DNA from: Lentisphaerota bacterium
GTDB lineage: Bacteria > Verrucomicrobiota > Lentisphaeria > Victivallales > Victivallaceae
DNA: 34,330 bases
Direction: 5' to 3'
NCBI GenBank assembly: GCA_015061885.1
Contig: SUVS01000032.1
Coordinates: 1-34,330, forward strand
The notes beneath the pieces were generated by a model that did no database searches, was not told the DNA's origin, and saw nothing but the letters and a program-made list of their open reading frames with translations. The position numbers and the translations under genes were made by a program. Of this stretch, positions 16,996 through 23,901 are shown piece by piece (the first letter of the stretch is position 1; each line of letters begins with the position of its first letter).

Positions 16996-17793
16996 TCATG
17001 GTTTTTTGAAAATTCCATTTTTACATATCAGCAAGCCTTTGCCGGTCAAATATTCCAGATAACGCTTACAGGCGGTATCGCCCAAAAATGGATATTCTTC
17101 CAACTGCCCCAGAGCTTTGAATATTTCTTCAAAAGAATGTCTGCCGGCGGCGACCAGCTGCAATATCTGCTTTTGACTGCGGTTCAAACCGTTTGCATCA
17201 GGAACTTCTTCGGCACAGCGGAGCAAGGCTTTCTTCATGGCAGCAAGATTCCTGAAATCCGCTTTTCCGGCAAATTCCCGCATTGCCCCGGAATCTTTTT
17301 GAACATATAGTTTCCACGCTTGAGAAGCAACCTCCAAATCATTATCCGCAAGCCGGACTGACTCCGAGCTTCCCCGCAAAAAATCCTCCGCAGTGAGAAT
17401 ATTGGTTTTACAGCAGTACAAAAACACCTGACGCAAGGGAGTTTTTCTTTGAGCAAGCAAATAAAGAATCCGCATAAGCATAGTCTGGTCAAACATACAA
17501 CAGTCAAACCATAACATAAGTCTGGAATTTTCCGGCAACTCCAATAAAGTTTCATCCATTTTCTGCAAATGCCGGTAAAGCCGTTCACTGCCAACGCCTT
17601 CCAATTCATCAAATTGCGACAGAAATTCTGCTCTGACGCTTCTGAAAAGATGCAAATCATCCGTTTCCAACAAAGGTCCTTCCAGATAAGTTTCCCGCCA
17701 GACCAGTGTCTCACCGGTGATGCCGCACTCAAGCCCCAACTTACAGGCAATATCGCCATTGAAAATATTCAAACAAGAAAAATCATCTGTCAT
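16996..17793 (-). CDS. DUF1835-like protein
   Basis: A 265-residue cytoplasmic protein resembling the DUF1835 family. The N-terminus reads LNIFNGDIACKLGLECGI and continues with GETLVWRETYLEGPL, close to the family pattern of 'nGD ... GEvLVWrE ... EGP'. The middle has RLMLWFDCCMFDQTMLMRIL, another family hallmark. The C-terminal 80 residues look like a winged-helix unit (NRSQKQILQLVAAGRHSFEE onward). Biochemical function is unknown. I start at ATG 17793 because CAGGAG lies six bases before it; the frame is open upstream into repeat copy B, which is not coding. Confidence 0.75.
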   Translation of the reverse strand: MTDDFSCLNIFNGDIACKLGLECGITGETLVWRETYLEGPLLETDDLHLFRSVRAEFLSQFDELEGVGSERLYRHLQKMDETLLELPENSRLMLWFDCCMFDQTMLMRILYLLAQRKTPLRQVFLYCCKTNILTAEDFLRGSSESVRLADNDLEVASQAWKLYVQKDSGAMREFAGKADFRNLAAMKKALLRCAEEVPDANGLNRSQKQILQLVAAGRHSFEEIFKALGQLEEYPFLGDTACKRYLEYLTGKGLLICKNGIFKKP

Positions 17794-17958
17794 ACTGAAC
17801 TCCTGCACCGGCTGCTGCTGCCATACATACAATTTTCCTGTAATGTGAAACTGTTGTGTTGTATCATAGCTCAATATACCACACAAGTTATGATTTGTCA
17901 AAAAAGCCGAAACTATTGCATACCGCCAAAGAATACAGCATAAAGCAAGGCAAAAAAA

Positions 17959-18069
17959 ATGAAGCACGCCTGACGGCGTATGAAGCGGCACTGCGTGCCA
18001 TGAAGCACCGCTGACGCGGTATGAAACGAAGCCCTGACGGGCTTCATATTTTTTTGCCCTTTGGGCAAA
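17959..18069. repeat. Half copy B of the GCTTCAT/ATGAAGC hairpin repeat
   Basis: Only the right half of the unit is present, beginning at the first ATGAAGC word and ending in the GCCC/GGGC hairpin. It is nearly identical to 18680-18790 in copy C and runs in the same orientation, so the four-helix-bundle gene lies between direct repeats. The stretch 17794-18134 otherwise holds the upstream region of the DUF1835-like gene and about 65 AT-rich bases with no feature I can support. Confidence 0.85.
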
Positions 18070-18134
18070 AGGAACATGAGAATTTGGCGTAAATGTTAAC
18101 CGGGAAGAGTGATAAAAACTTCAATAATAAAAAT

Positions 18135-18500
18135 TTATTTTTCATTATTCTTACTCTTTGCCGTATTAACAGATGCAATTAAGGTAATTCTTATTTCACG
18201 GCAAAGATTTTCCAAGCGATCATATTCTGCTGGATGAAGAATATTCGTTTTGACCAACAATAAAAGCCAATAACTTGTTTCATTGGCTTCTTTTAAGGCT
18301 ATTTGCAGTTTTGAAACAAAATCTGCTCTGCCTTGGCCATATTGTGCTTCGTGGATATTCGCACCAATACTGGTTCCTGCTCTGCCGATCTGGTTACAGA
18401 TGATAGTTTCGTGCTGACTTTTGAGATATTTAACCAGATTTAATATTTCTACAGCAAAAGTAACCGAGAGGTCAACAAGTTTATTTGAGGATTTTTCCAT
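18135..18500 (-). CDS. Four-helix-bundle protein (S23/Avd-like family)
   Basis: A 121-residue protein of the four-helix-bundle family first described from 23S rRNA intervening sequences. Family hallmarks are LVDLSVTFAVEI (usually 'L..a...a..i'), QIGRAGTSIGANIHEAQ (the strongest signature) and FVSKLQIALKEANETSYWL. Members form basic oligomeric bundles; the related Avd protein works in diversity-generating retroelements, but no reverse transcriptase or rRNA is nearby. I start at ATG 18500 with an upstream AAAGGAAAG. Base composition is clearly more AT-rich than the flanking genes, and the gene sits between directly repeated hairpin arrays, which suggests it was acquired. Confidence 0.9.
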   Translation of the reverse strand: MEKSSNKLVDLSVTFAVEILNLVKYLKSQHETIICNQIGRAGTSIGANIHEAQYGQGRADFVSKLQIALKEANETSYWLLLLVKTNILHPAEYDRLENLCREIRITLIASVNTAKSKNNEK

Positions 18501-18523
18501 AAAAAGCTTTCCTTTCAAGCGTT

Positions 18524-18552
18524 AATATAACAATACAAGGTATATATTGCAA
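18524..18552 (-). promoter_or_regulatory. Promoter of the four-helix-bundle gene at the edge of repeat copy C
   Basis: TTGCAA (18547-18552) and TATATT (18524-18529) are 17 bases apart on the minus strand. The -35 box lies in sequence shared with copy A, where an equivalent promoter occurs at 36-64. Confidence 0.6.
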
Positions 18553-18561
18553 GCGGAAAAA

Positions 18562-18790
18562 CTCTCATTTTTCATTTTCTCATCATATGAGCGAAGCGAA
18601 TGCTTCATATCGGAACGAAGTGGAGATGCTTCATATTGTGGAGCAACAGCGAAACAATGCTTCATCCGGCTGGGCGAAAATGAAGCACGCCTGACGGCGT
18701 ATGAAGCGGCACTGCGTGCCATGAAGCACCGCTGACGCGGTATGAAACGAAGCCCTGCCGGGCTTCATATTTTTTTGCCCTTTGGACAAA
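18562..18790. repeat. Copy C of the hairpin repeat (first tandem unit, 229 bp)
   Basis: Full unit. The left half carries GCTTCAT words, including the small stem GAAGC/GCTTC; the right half carries ATGAAGC words alternating with hairpins ACGCC/GGCGT, GGCAC/GTGCC, ACCGC/GCGGT, GAAGCCC/GGGCTTC and a TTTGCCC-type stem. It is followed without spacer by copy D, which differs at about three positions. Confidence 0.92.
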
Positions 18791-19019
18791 CTCTCATTTT
18801 TCATTTTTTCATCATATGAGCGAAGCGAATGCTTCATATCGGAACGAAGTGGAGATGCTTCATATTGTGGAGCAACAGCGAAACAATGCTTCATCCGGCG
18901 GGGCGAAAATGAAGCACGCCTGACGGCGTATGAAGCGGCACTGCGTGCCATGAAGCACCGCTGACGCGGTATGAAACGAAGCCCTGCCGGGCTTCATATT
19001 TTTTTGCCCTTTGGGCAAA
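18791..19019. repeat. Copy D of the hairpin repeat (second tandem unit, 229 bp)
   Basis: Repeats copy C at an exact offset of 229 bases; I count three differences (18576 region C/T, the CCGGCTGGG/CCGGCGGGG site, and GGACAAA/GGGCAAA at the end). The end of D lies four bases from the encoded CCA of tRNA-Pro. In copy A the same end abuts tRNA-Ser. Confidence 0.92.
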
Positions 19020-19023
19020 AAAA

Positions 19024-19099
19024 TGGTCGGGGTGGCGGGAGTCGAACCCGCGACATCTTGCTCCCAAAGCAAGCGCGCTAGCCACTGCGCTACACCCCG
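19024..19099 (-). tRNA. tRNA-Pro (anticodon TGG)
   Basis: A 76-base proline tRNA with encoded CCA (19024-19026). The acceptor stem CGGGGTG pairs with CACCCCG, and the discriminator is A. The anticodon stem CTTGC/GCAAG holds the loop TTTGGGA, giving anticodon TGG. The T arm has GTTCGACTC. The 5' end is six bases after the fabH stop codon, leaving no room for a separate promoter, so it is probably cut from the rpmF-plsX-fabH transcript. Confidence 0.97.
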
Positions 19100-19105
19100 C
19101 GAAGC

Positions 19106-20089
19106 TCACCACTTAATGAGTATAGCACCCCAGGTCAAGCCGCCGCCGAAGGCGGTCAGCAAGACATAATCGCCTTTTTCCACCTGACCGGAACGCATCA
19201 TTTCGTCGATACAAATACCGATACTTGCCGCCGATGTATTGCCGTATTTACCGATGTTCATAAATACGCGTTCTTCTTCCAGCGGCAAACGCTGTGCCAC
19301 GGCTTTCATGATGCGTTCGTTTGCCTGATGCGGTATCAGCCAGCGAACCTGGTCTATGGAAACATTGGCTTCATCAAGCACTTTTTTACAACTGCTTACC
19401 ATGGCGTTTACCGCCAGTTTGAATACATCTCTGCCCGCCATGTGGATGTAGTGCATCTTGTCTTCTACGGTCTGAACCGAAGCCGGATTGCGGCTGCCGC
19501 CGGCAGGCAGGCTTAAAATATCCAAACTGTTGCCATCCACCCCCAGATCGGATGCCAGGAAACAATCGTCTTCATCAGGGCAGTTTTCCAGCAACAGGGC
19601 AGCCGCACCGTCGCCGAACAGCACACAAGTATTGCGGTCTTCCCAGTTGACCAGAGCAGAAAGTTTTTCCGAACCGATCACCAGCACATATTTGTATTTG
19701 TTGTTGATACTCATCAGACCGCGGGCGGTTTCCAACGAAAACAGCAAGCCTGAACATGCGGCCTCAAGGTCAAAACCAAACGCATTGGTCGCCCCCAGAC
19801 GATGCTGCAAAAGACATGCAGTACTGGGGAAAACATGGTCGGGAGAAATTGTTGCAACAATGATTGCACTCAATTCCGAGGGATCAACATTTGCCATTTC
19901 CAATGCACGGCGTGCGGCTTGTTCTGCCAAATCAGAACACGCCTGTACCGGAGCGGCGATATGCCGCTGGCAGATGCCGGTACGGGTGCGGATCCATTCA
20001 TCATTAGTTTCGACCATCTTTTCCAAATCCGCATTGGTCAAAATCTTTTCCGGAGCATAGGAACCGGTTCCTCTGATCTTAATACCCAT
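19106..20089 (-). CDS. fabH: Beta-ketoacyl-ACP synthase III FabH
   Basis: Starts fatty acid synthesis by condensing acetyl-CoA with malonyl-ACP. The 327-residue protein has the complete catalytic triad: Cys112 in EAACSGLLFSLE, His254 in LIPHQANERI and Asn284 in KYGNTSAASI. The N-terminal text IKIRGTGSYAPEKILTN and the TNDEWIRTRTGI segment are diagnostic. It follows plsX by 75 bases, the usual plsX-fabH order, and is followed at once by tRNA-Pro. Confidence 0.97.
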   Translation of the reverse strand: MGIKIRGTGSYAPEKILTNADLEKMVETNDEWIRTRTGICQRHIAAPVQACSDLAEQAARRALEMANVDPSELSAIIVATISPDHVFPSTACLLQHRLGATNAFGFDLEAACSGLLFSLETARGLMSINNKYKYVLVIGSEKLSALVNWEDRNTCVLFGDGAAALLLENCPDEDDCFLASDLGVDGNSLDILSLPAGGSRNPASVQTVEDKMHYIHMAGRDVFKLAVNAMVSSCKKVLDEANVSIDQVRWLIPHQANERIMKAVAQRLPLEEERVFMNIGKYGNTSAASIGICIDEMMRSGQVEKGDYVLLTAFGGGLTWGAILIKW

Positions 20090-20164
20090 TTTTCCGTAAT
20101 ACCTTGTTTGCTTTTTTTAGCAGCAGCCTTGCAACAGCACACTTTCTGCAATAGACACTATATA

Positions 20165-21193
20165 TTAAAACATTGATTCAAGTTCTTCTGTTGTGGCATG
20201 GCACTCGATCAACCGCTGTTGAATACGCTCATTCATGCGGAAGCGGATAGCATCCCGTGCTGTGCGGATAGCATTACGCACCGCCTTGGGGCTGGATGAA
20301 CCATGCCCGATAATACAAACGCCATTGATCCCCAGTAACGGAGCTCCGCCGATCTCATCGGCATCGCCTTGAGCTTTCAGCTCGACAAACGCGTTTTTCG
20401 CCAGCAACGCACCGGTCAGCCGCAGTGCATTTTTCTTAATGGCATTCTTCAGCCAGTTTACCGACAACCTTGCCAGACCTTCACTGGTTTTGAGCATAAC
20501 ATTGCCGCTGAAACCATCGGCCACGATCACATCGCACGCACCTTCAAACGCACTGTTGCTTTCCACATTACCCACAAAATTTATCGGCATATTTGAAAGT
20601 GCCTTGAAGACCGTCTTGGTCAGGCTGTTACCTTTGCCATCTTCGCCGCCAACGCTCAAAAGTCCGATCGCGGGCCGTTCTTTTTTCAAATAAAAACTTG
20701 CGTAAATCTCACCCATGAGAGCAAACTGTACCAGATTCCCGGGTTTGCAATCAGTATTGGCTCCGGCATCAATAAGGATGAATCTGCCGTTACGCTGGGG
20801 CAGACTTGCACCGAGTGCGGGCCGGTCGATCCCCGGCAAAGTACGGTTCAGCACCTTGGTTGCCGCCACCAACGCCCCCGTATGACCGGGAGAAACCAGA
20901 CCTTCCACCATACCGGCTTTCATGATTCTGGCACATTCGGTGATGGAGGAATTTTTCTTGCCCCGCAGAGAAATTGCCGAGGGGTCGGACATTTCCACCG
21001 CAGTTTCTGCATGATGCAGTTTTAAACGCGGGTGCGAAGCTATGCCATACTTGTGCAGATAAAACCCCAGCTTGGCAGTATGCCCCACCAGAGTAAATTC
21101 GCAATCCGGATAATCGTAAAGAGCCTGTGTAACACCTTCAACCACAATACCCGGAGCGTAATCACCGCCCATGGCATCTACTGCTATCTTCAT
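20165..21193 (-). CDS. plsX: Phosphate acyltransferase PlsX
   Basis: Makes acyl-phosphate from acyl-ACP, the acyl donor for PlsY in phospholipid synthesis. I start at ATG 21193, giving 342 residues and the family N-terminus MKIAVDAMGGDYAPG; an ATG at 21214 would add seven residues. Other hallmarks are SLRGKKNSSI in place of the usual R/K-rich loop, VSPGHTGALVAA, LIDAGAN, GLLSVGGEDGKGN, VADGFSGNVMLKTSEG and GAPLLGINGVCIIGHGSS. It is preceded by rpmF across a structured spacer and followed by fabH. Confidence 0.96.
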   Translation of the reverse strand: MKIAVDAMGGDYAPGIVVEGVTQALYDYPDCEFTLVGHTAKLGFYLHKYGIASHPRLKLHHAETAVEMSDPSAISLRGKKNSSITECARIMKAGMVEGLVSPGHTGALVAATKVLNRTLPGIDRPALGASLPQRNGRFILIDAGANTDCKPGNLVQFALMGEIYASFYLKKERPAIGLLSVGGEDGKGNSLTKTVFKALSNMPINFVGNVESNSAFEGACDVIVADGFSGNVMLKTSEGLARLSVNWLKNAIKKNALRLTGALLAKNAFVELKAQGDADEIGGAPLLGINGVCIIGHGSSSPKAVRNAIRTARDAIRFRMNERIQQRLIECHATTEELESMF

Positions 21194-21264
21194 CAAATTT
21201 CCGGATTCAGCCATAATAAAAATGCTCTCTGCTATAAACTATGAAAGATATGGTCTTTTTACGC

Positions 21265-21323
21265 AAATCGCCTGAATCTTCCGCCGCCAGAGCAGTTGCT
21301 CTTATGGAAAATTCAGGCGATTT
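21265..21323 (-). promoter_or_regulatory. Large structured RNA element between rpmF and plsX
   Basis: A perfect 13-bp stem, AAATCGCCTGAAT with its complement (21265-21277 and 21311-21323), encloses 33 bases that hold a second stem AGAGCA/TGCTCT (21289-21302) and a TTCC/GGAA pairing. On the minus strand no T run follows, so it is not a standard terminator. It may attenuate or process the rpmF-plsX transcript. Confidence 0.6.
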
Positions 21324-21350
21324 CGGTCAGTTTTTCAGCTCGAAAATCGC

Positions 21351-21530
21351 TTACTCGGCGGCTTCAACCACACTCTGACCTTTATAAGTACCGCACTTCA
21401 GGCAGGCACGGTGCGGGGTAACTGCGGCACCGCAGTTCTGGCAAAAAGTAGCCTGAACGCCTTCGTAACGGTTTGCAGCTTTGCGGCTGCGGATCTTCAT
21501 CTTGGAAGTTTTTCTCTTCGGAACTGCCAT
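21351..21530 (-). CDS. rpmF: 50S ribosomal protein L32
   Basis: A 59-residue ribosomal protein of the large subunit. It starts MAVPKRKTSKMKIRSRKA, as L32 does, and has the zinc ribbon form with Cys30, Cys33, Cys43 and Cys46 (CQNCGA and CLKCGT). ATG 21530 has AAAGGAG ten bases upstream. The order rpmF-plsX-fabH is widespread in bacteria and couples ribosome and lipid synthesis genes. Confidence 0.97.
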   Translation of the reverse strand: MAVPKRKTSKMKIRSRKAANRYEGVQATFCQNCGAAVTPHRACLKCGTYKGQSVVEAAE

Positions 21531-21578
21531 TTTCTCTTCTCCTTTGCCCGGCTCGGTTTTTCTACCCGTCCGGGACAT

Positions 21579-21607
21579 ATTTTAAATTATTTTTTATAAA
21601 AGTCCAA
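21579..21607 (-). promoter_or_regulatory. Probable promoter of rpmF-plsX-fabH-tRNA-Pro
   Basis: TTGGAC (21602-21607) and TAAAAT (21579-21584) are 17 bases apart on the minus strand, 49 bases before the rpmF start. The intervening DNA is AT-rich. Confidence 0.55.
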
Positions 21608-21706
21608 TTCAAGAGAGTATAATATAACCCGTTTTTCGCAAAATTCAAATATTTAACTGACTTTTTTTATATTGCATCCTATGCTGAAGGATTGCGGATG
21701 GATCGC

Positions 21707-21729
21707 AAAAAAGACCAGGCTGGACTTTT
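21707..21729 (-). terminator. Possible terminator after comEC
   Basis: On the minus strand AAAAG-T-CCA pairs with TGG-T-CTTTT across a GCC loop and one T-T mismatch, and six T follow. It lies 12 bases after the comEC stop. The stem is weak, so confidence is moderate. Confidence 0.5.
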
Positions 21730-21741
21730 GACTGTTGCATC

Positions 21742-23829
21742 TTAATTCCATCCTAATATATACATTACCGGGTATCTGGTGCGTTCGAGCTTGTGGATTT
21801 TACCCCGGTTATGTACCGCAAGCGTACCGTCGGAGGCGAATGTGTATTTTATTTCAGGCTCGCCGTACAAATCATTCACGCTCAAACTTTCAACTTTTGC
21901 ACCCGGTTCCAAAGACAATTTTTCCGTATATTCTCTGAAAACCCCGCTGCGTATTGCCAGAGAACTTTTCCGGTATCTCTTTACCGGTATATTGTTGACA
22001 AGGTATGGCAAACCGTTGACACAACCGGCAACCGGATTGCCGAAATCCAGCCGGTCGATCTGACTGACTCCATAATAAGCCGCCGCATCAAGTATCAGCG
22101 GCACAGCATCGGAATTGCAATTTAAAAGATACATCGCATGTGCCTGCGGCAATATCATCGCAGCAACCGGCTTTTCCACTTTGCCGCCCCATATTACAGC
22201 ATAAACCCGTTCAGGGGCAAAACTGCTGCGTAAGAACATAAAGCATCCGGTCAGCAACAGCAATGCCAATACCGGCAGCGAATACCGGTTGTTTGCCAAA
22301 GTAAAAAAGAGCATCAGCAAAACTGTAAAGATCAATACCGTCAGATAAGATATGTGCATGATATTGCTGTGCGAGGCAAACTCATTGCCGATTTCAGCAA
22401 CATACTGCACATAATCGACCAGCATATTGAGCAAAACATTCCAACCGGCCGACCATCCCGGCAGTATGATCTTACATATCGCCAATAAATACAACGGCAT
22501 CAGCACCGGCAGTACCAGCAGATTTACCAGCATACCTCCGGCAAAGAACATATTCTGAAAGAAAAGGCTCAATGCCGCGGACGCCGCCGATGCTGTTCCG
22601 GTAAAAAACGCCGCTCCGGCAACTTTTCCCCGCCATTGATAAAAGCGGCGTTTGAGTTGCGACGGTTCCCCTGCAAGCAGTGCAGTTCCGCTGAAAGAAC
22701 TTACCACATGCTTTATCCATTCCGATGATTTTATCAGCACCGCCGTTATTATAAAACTGTATAAAAACCCGCCGTCAGTAAGGTAGAGCGGATTGATTAT
22801 CAGAAAACCGCCGCAGATGATTGATAAAACTTCCAAAGCCCTGCACCGCAGAAAATACGACCGGAAGATCACCAATACAAAAATCATGACAAATGCCCGC
22901 ACCGCCGGAGCTTCGCCGCCGGCAGTTAAGACATAACAGATCAAAGTCCCTGCCGCCGGGATGTGCAGTAATCTGGGCAGAGGCCGCATAAGAAACAATA
23001 TAAGTACAGCCAGCACGCCTACATGCAACCCGCTTACGCTGAACAAATGAGCCAACCCCACATTGGCGTAAAATCTCTTATTTCCGCCAGACAGGCGATG
23101 CCGTAAACCAAGCGTTACCGCACCGATGACCGCCCGGTTCATTGCATCATTATTGTTGCTGTCCAGACGCTGTGCCAACTGCCGCCGCAATTGAGCAATG
23201 AGCGACTTTTTACTCTCCGGCACCGGTTTTATATTTTCCAGATATAATACGCCGCTGACACCGTTTCTTGCCAAATAATCATTATAATTACTGCGGCGGA
23301 AAGCCTGCGAAATGTTTTTCCATTTACCCGCTTTATCAAGCATAAAATATTCCGGCGGCAGACTCAAAGCATACAAATTGCCGGAAACTATATACTCTTT
23401 ATTATCATACAACCCCACATCACCCATTTTTTCGGGTATATGGACCTGAATCTTTTTACCGTTGTAAACTGCATTTGCCCAACGCAAATATAAATCATCG
23501 GGGAACCAGGCGGGGCCTACCGCCGAACGGTCATCTATTCTGACAACGGCATTTTCCAATCTGCCGTTGTCCGGAAAAGTTTTACTGCCGGAAGCGAGAA
23601 AAACCGCCGCAGAGCCGGCAATGACCGCCGCTGTCAGCATCAGAGTTTCGCGGTACATTTTCTTATACAGCAAAAATATCGTCAGCAATAACAGCAAAGC
23701 CGCCGCCAGCCAGGCCGCCGGAAGCATACGCCAGATAACGATGGAACAGACGATGCCGGTCAAATAAAGATAGTTGCGGTGAAAATGCTTCCGCCACGGA
23801 ATATCCGGCAATACAGCAGAAAATTTCAT
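21742..23829 (-). CDS. comEC: ComEC/Rec2-type DNA uptake channel with a degenerate C-terminal domain
   Basis: ComEC forms the inner-membrane channel for DNA in natural competence. The 695-residue protein has N-terminal membrane segments, an OB-like DUF4131 region (about 90-200), and the competence domain with the signature HLFSVSGLHVG (261-271), followed by many membrane segments to about residue 535. The last 155 residues occupy the place of the metallo-beta-lactamase domain. The stretch LDAAAYYGVSQIDRLDFG aligns by eye with the usual 'L..RGI..ID.LVLTH.D.DH' text, but the HxHxDH residues are absent (FGNPVAG instead). The nuclease-like domain is therefore probably inactive. Confidence 0.88.
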   Translation of the reverse strand: MKFSAVLPDIPWRKHFHRNYLYLTGIVCSIVIWRMLPAAWLAAALLLLLTIFLLYKKMYRETLMLTAAVIAGSAAVFLASGSKTFPDNGRLENAVVRIDDRSAVGPAWFPDDLYLRWANAVYNGKKIQVHIPEKMGDVGLYDNKEYIVSGNLYALSLPPEYFMLDKAGKWKNISQAFRRSNYNDYLARNGVSGVLYLENIKPVPESKKSLIAQLRRQLAQRLDSNNNDAMNRAVIGAVTLGLRHRLSGGNKRFYANVGLAHLFSVSGLHVGVLAVLILFLMRPLPRLLHIPAAGTLICYVLTAGGEAPAVRAFVMIFVLVIFRSYFLRCRALEVLSIICGGFLIINPLYLTDGGFLYSFIITAVLIKSSEWIKHVVSSFSGTALLAGEPSQLKRRFYQWRGKVAGAAFFTGTASAASAALSLFFQNMFFAGGMLVNLLVLPVLMPLYLLAICKIILPGWSAGWNVLLNMLVDYVQYVAEIGNEFASHSNIMHISYLTVLIFTVLLMLFFTLANNRYSLPVLALLLLTGCFMFLRSSFAPERVYAVIWGGKVEKPVAAMILPQAHAMYLLNCNSDAVPLILDAAAYYGVSQIDRLDFGNPVAGCVNGLPYLVNNIPVKRYRKSSLAIRSGVFREYTEKLSLEPGAKVESLSVNDLYGEPEIKYTFASDGTLAVHNRGKIHKLERTRYPVMYILGWN

Positions 23830-23847
23830 ATTTTTCTGAAAGCAGAA

Positions 23848-23885
23848 AAGCCGTCAAAAATCCTTTGCAGAATATCTGACGGCTT
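23848..23885 (-). terminator. Probable terminator after the ceramidase-like gene
   Basis: A 9-bp stem AAGCCGTCA/TGACGGCTT (23848-23856 and 23877-23885) with a 20-base loop lies 17 bases after the gene's stop. On the minus strand the stem ends in TTTTC. The loop is long, so strength is uncertain. Confidence 0.55.
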
Positions 23886-23901
23886 GGTATTTCAATAAAA
23901 T

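Noticed and set aside
17794-17991. Upstream extension of the DUF1835-like protein by 66 residues
   Set aside because: The extension runs into repeat copy B, has no family match, and the internal ATG at 17793 has a clear ribosome site.
18135-18500. Diversity-generating retroelement, because the protein is Avd-like
   Set aside because: No reverse transcriptase, template repeat or variable repeat is found nearby.
18562-19019. Possible CRISPR array
   Set aside because: The repeat unit is 229 bases in a two-copy tandem without spacers, and no cas genes are present.
18522-19112. Several overlapping short frames in both strands of repeat copies C and D
   Set aside because: The peptides are made of the repeated words and repeat with the DNA; no start signals.
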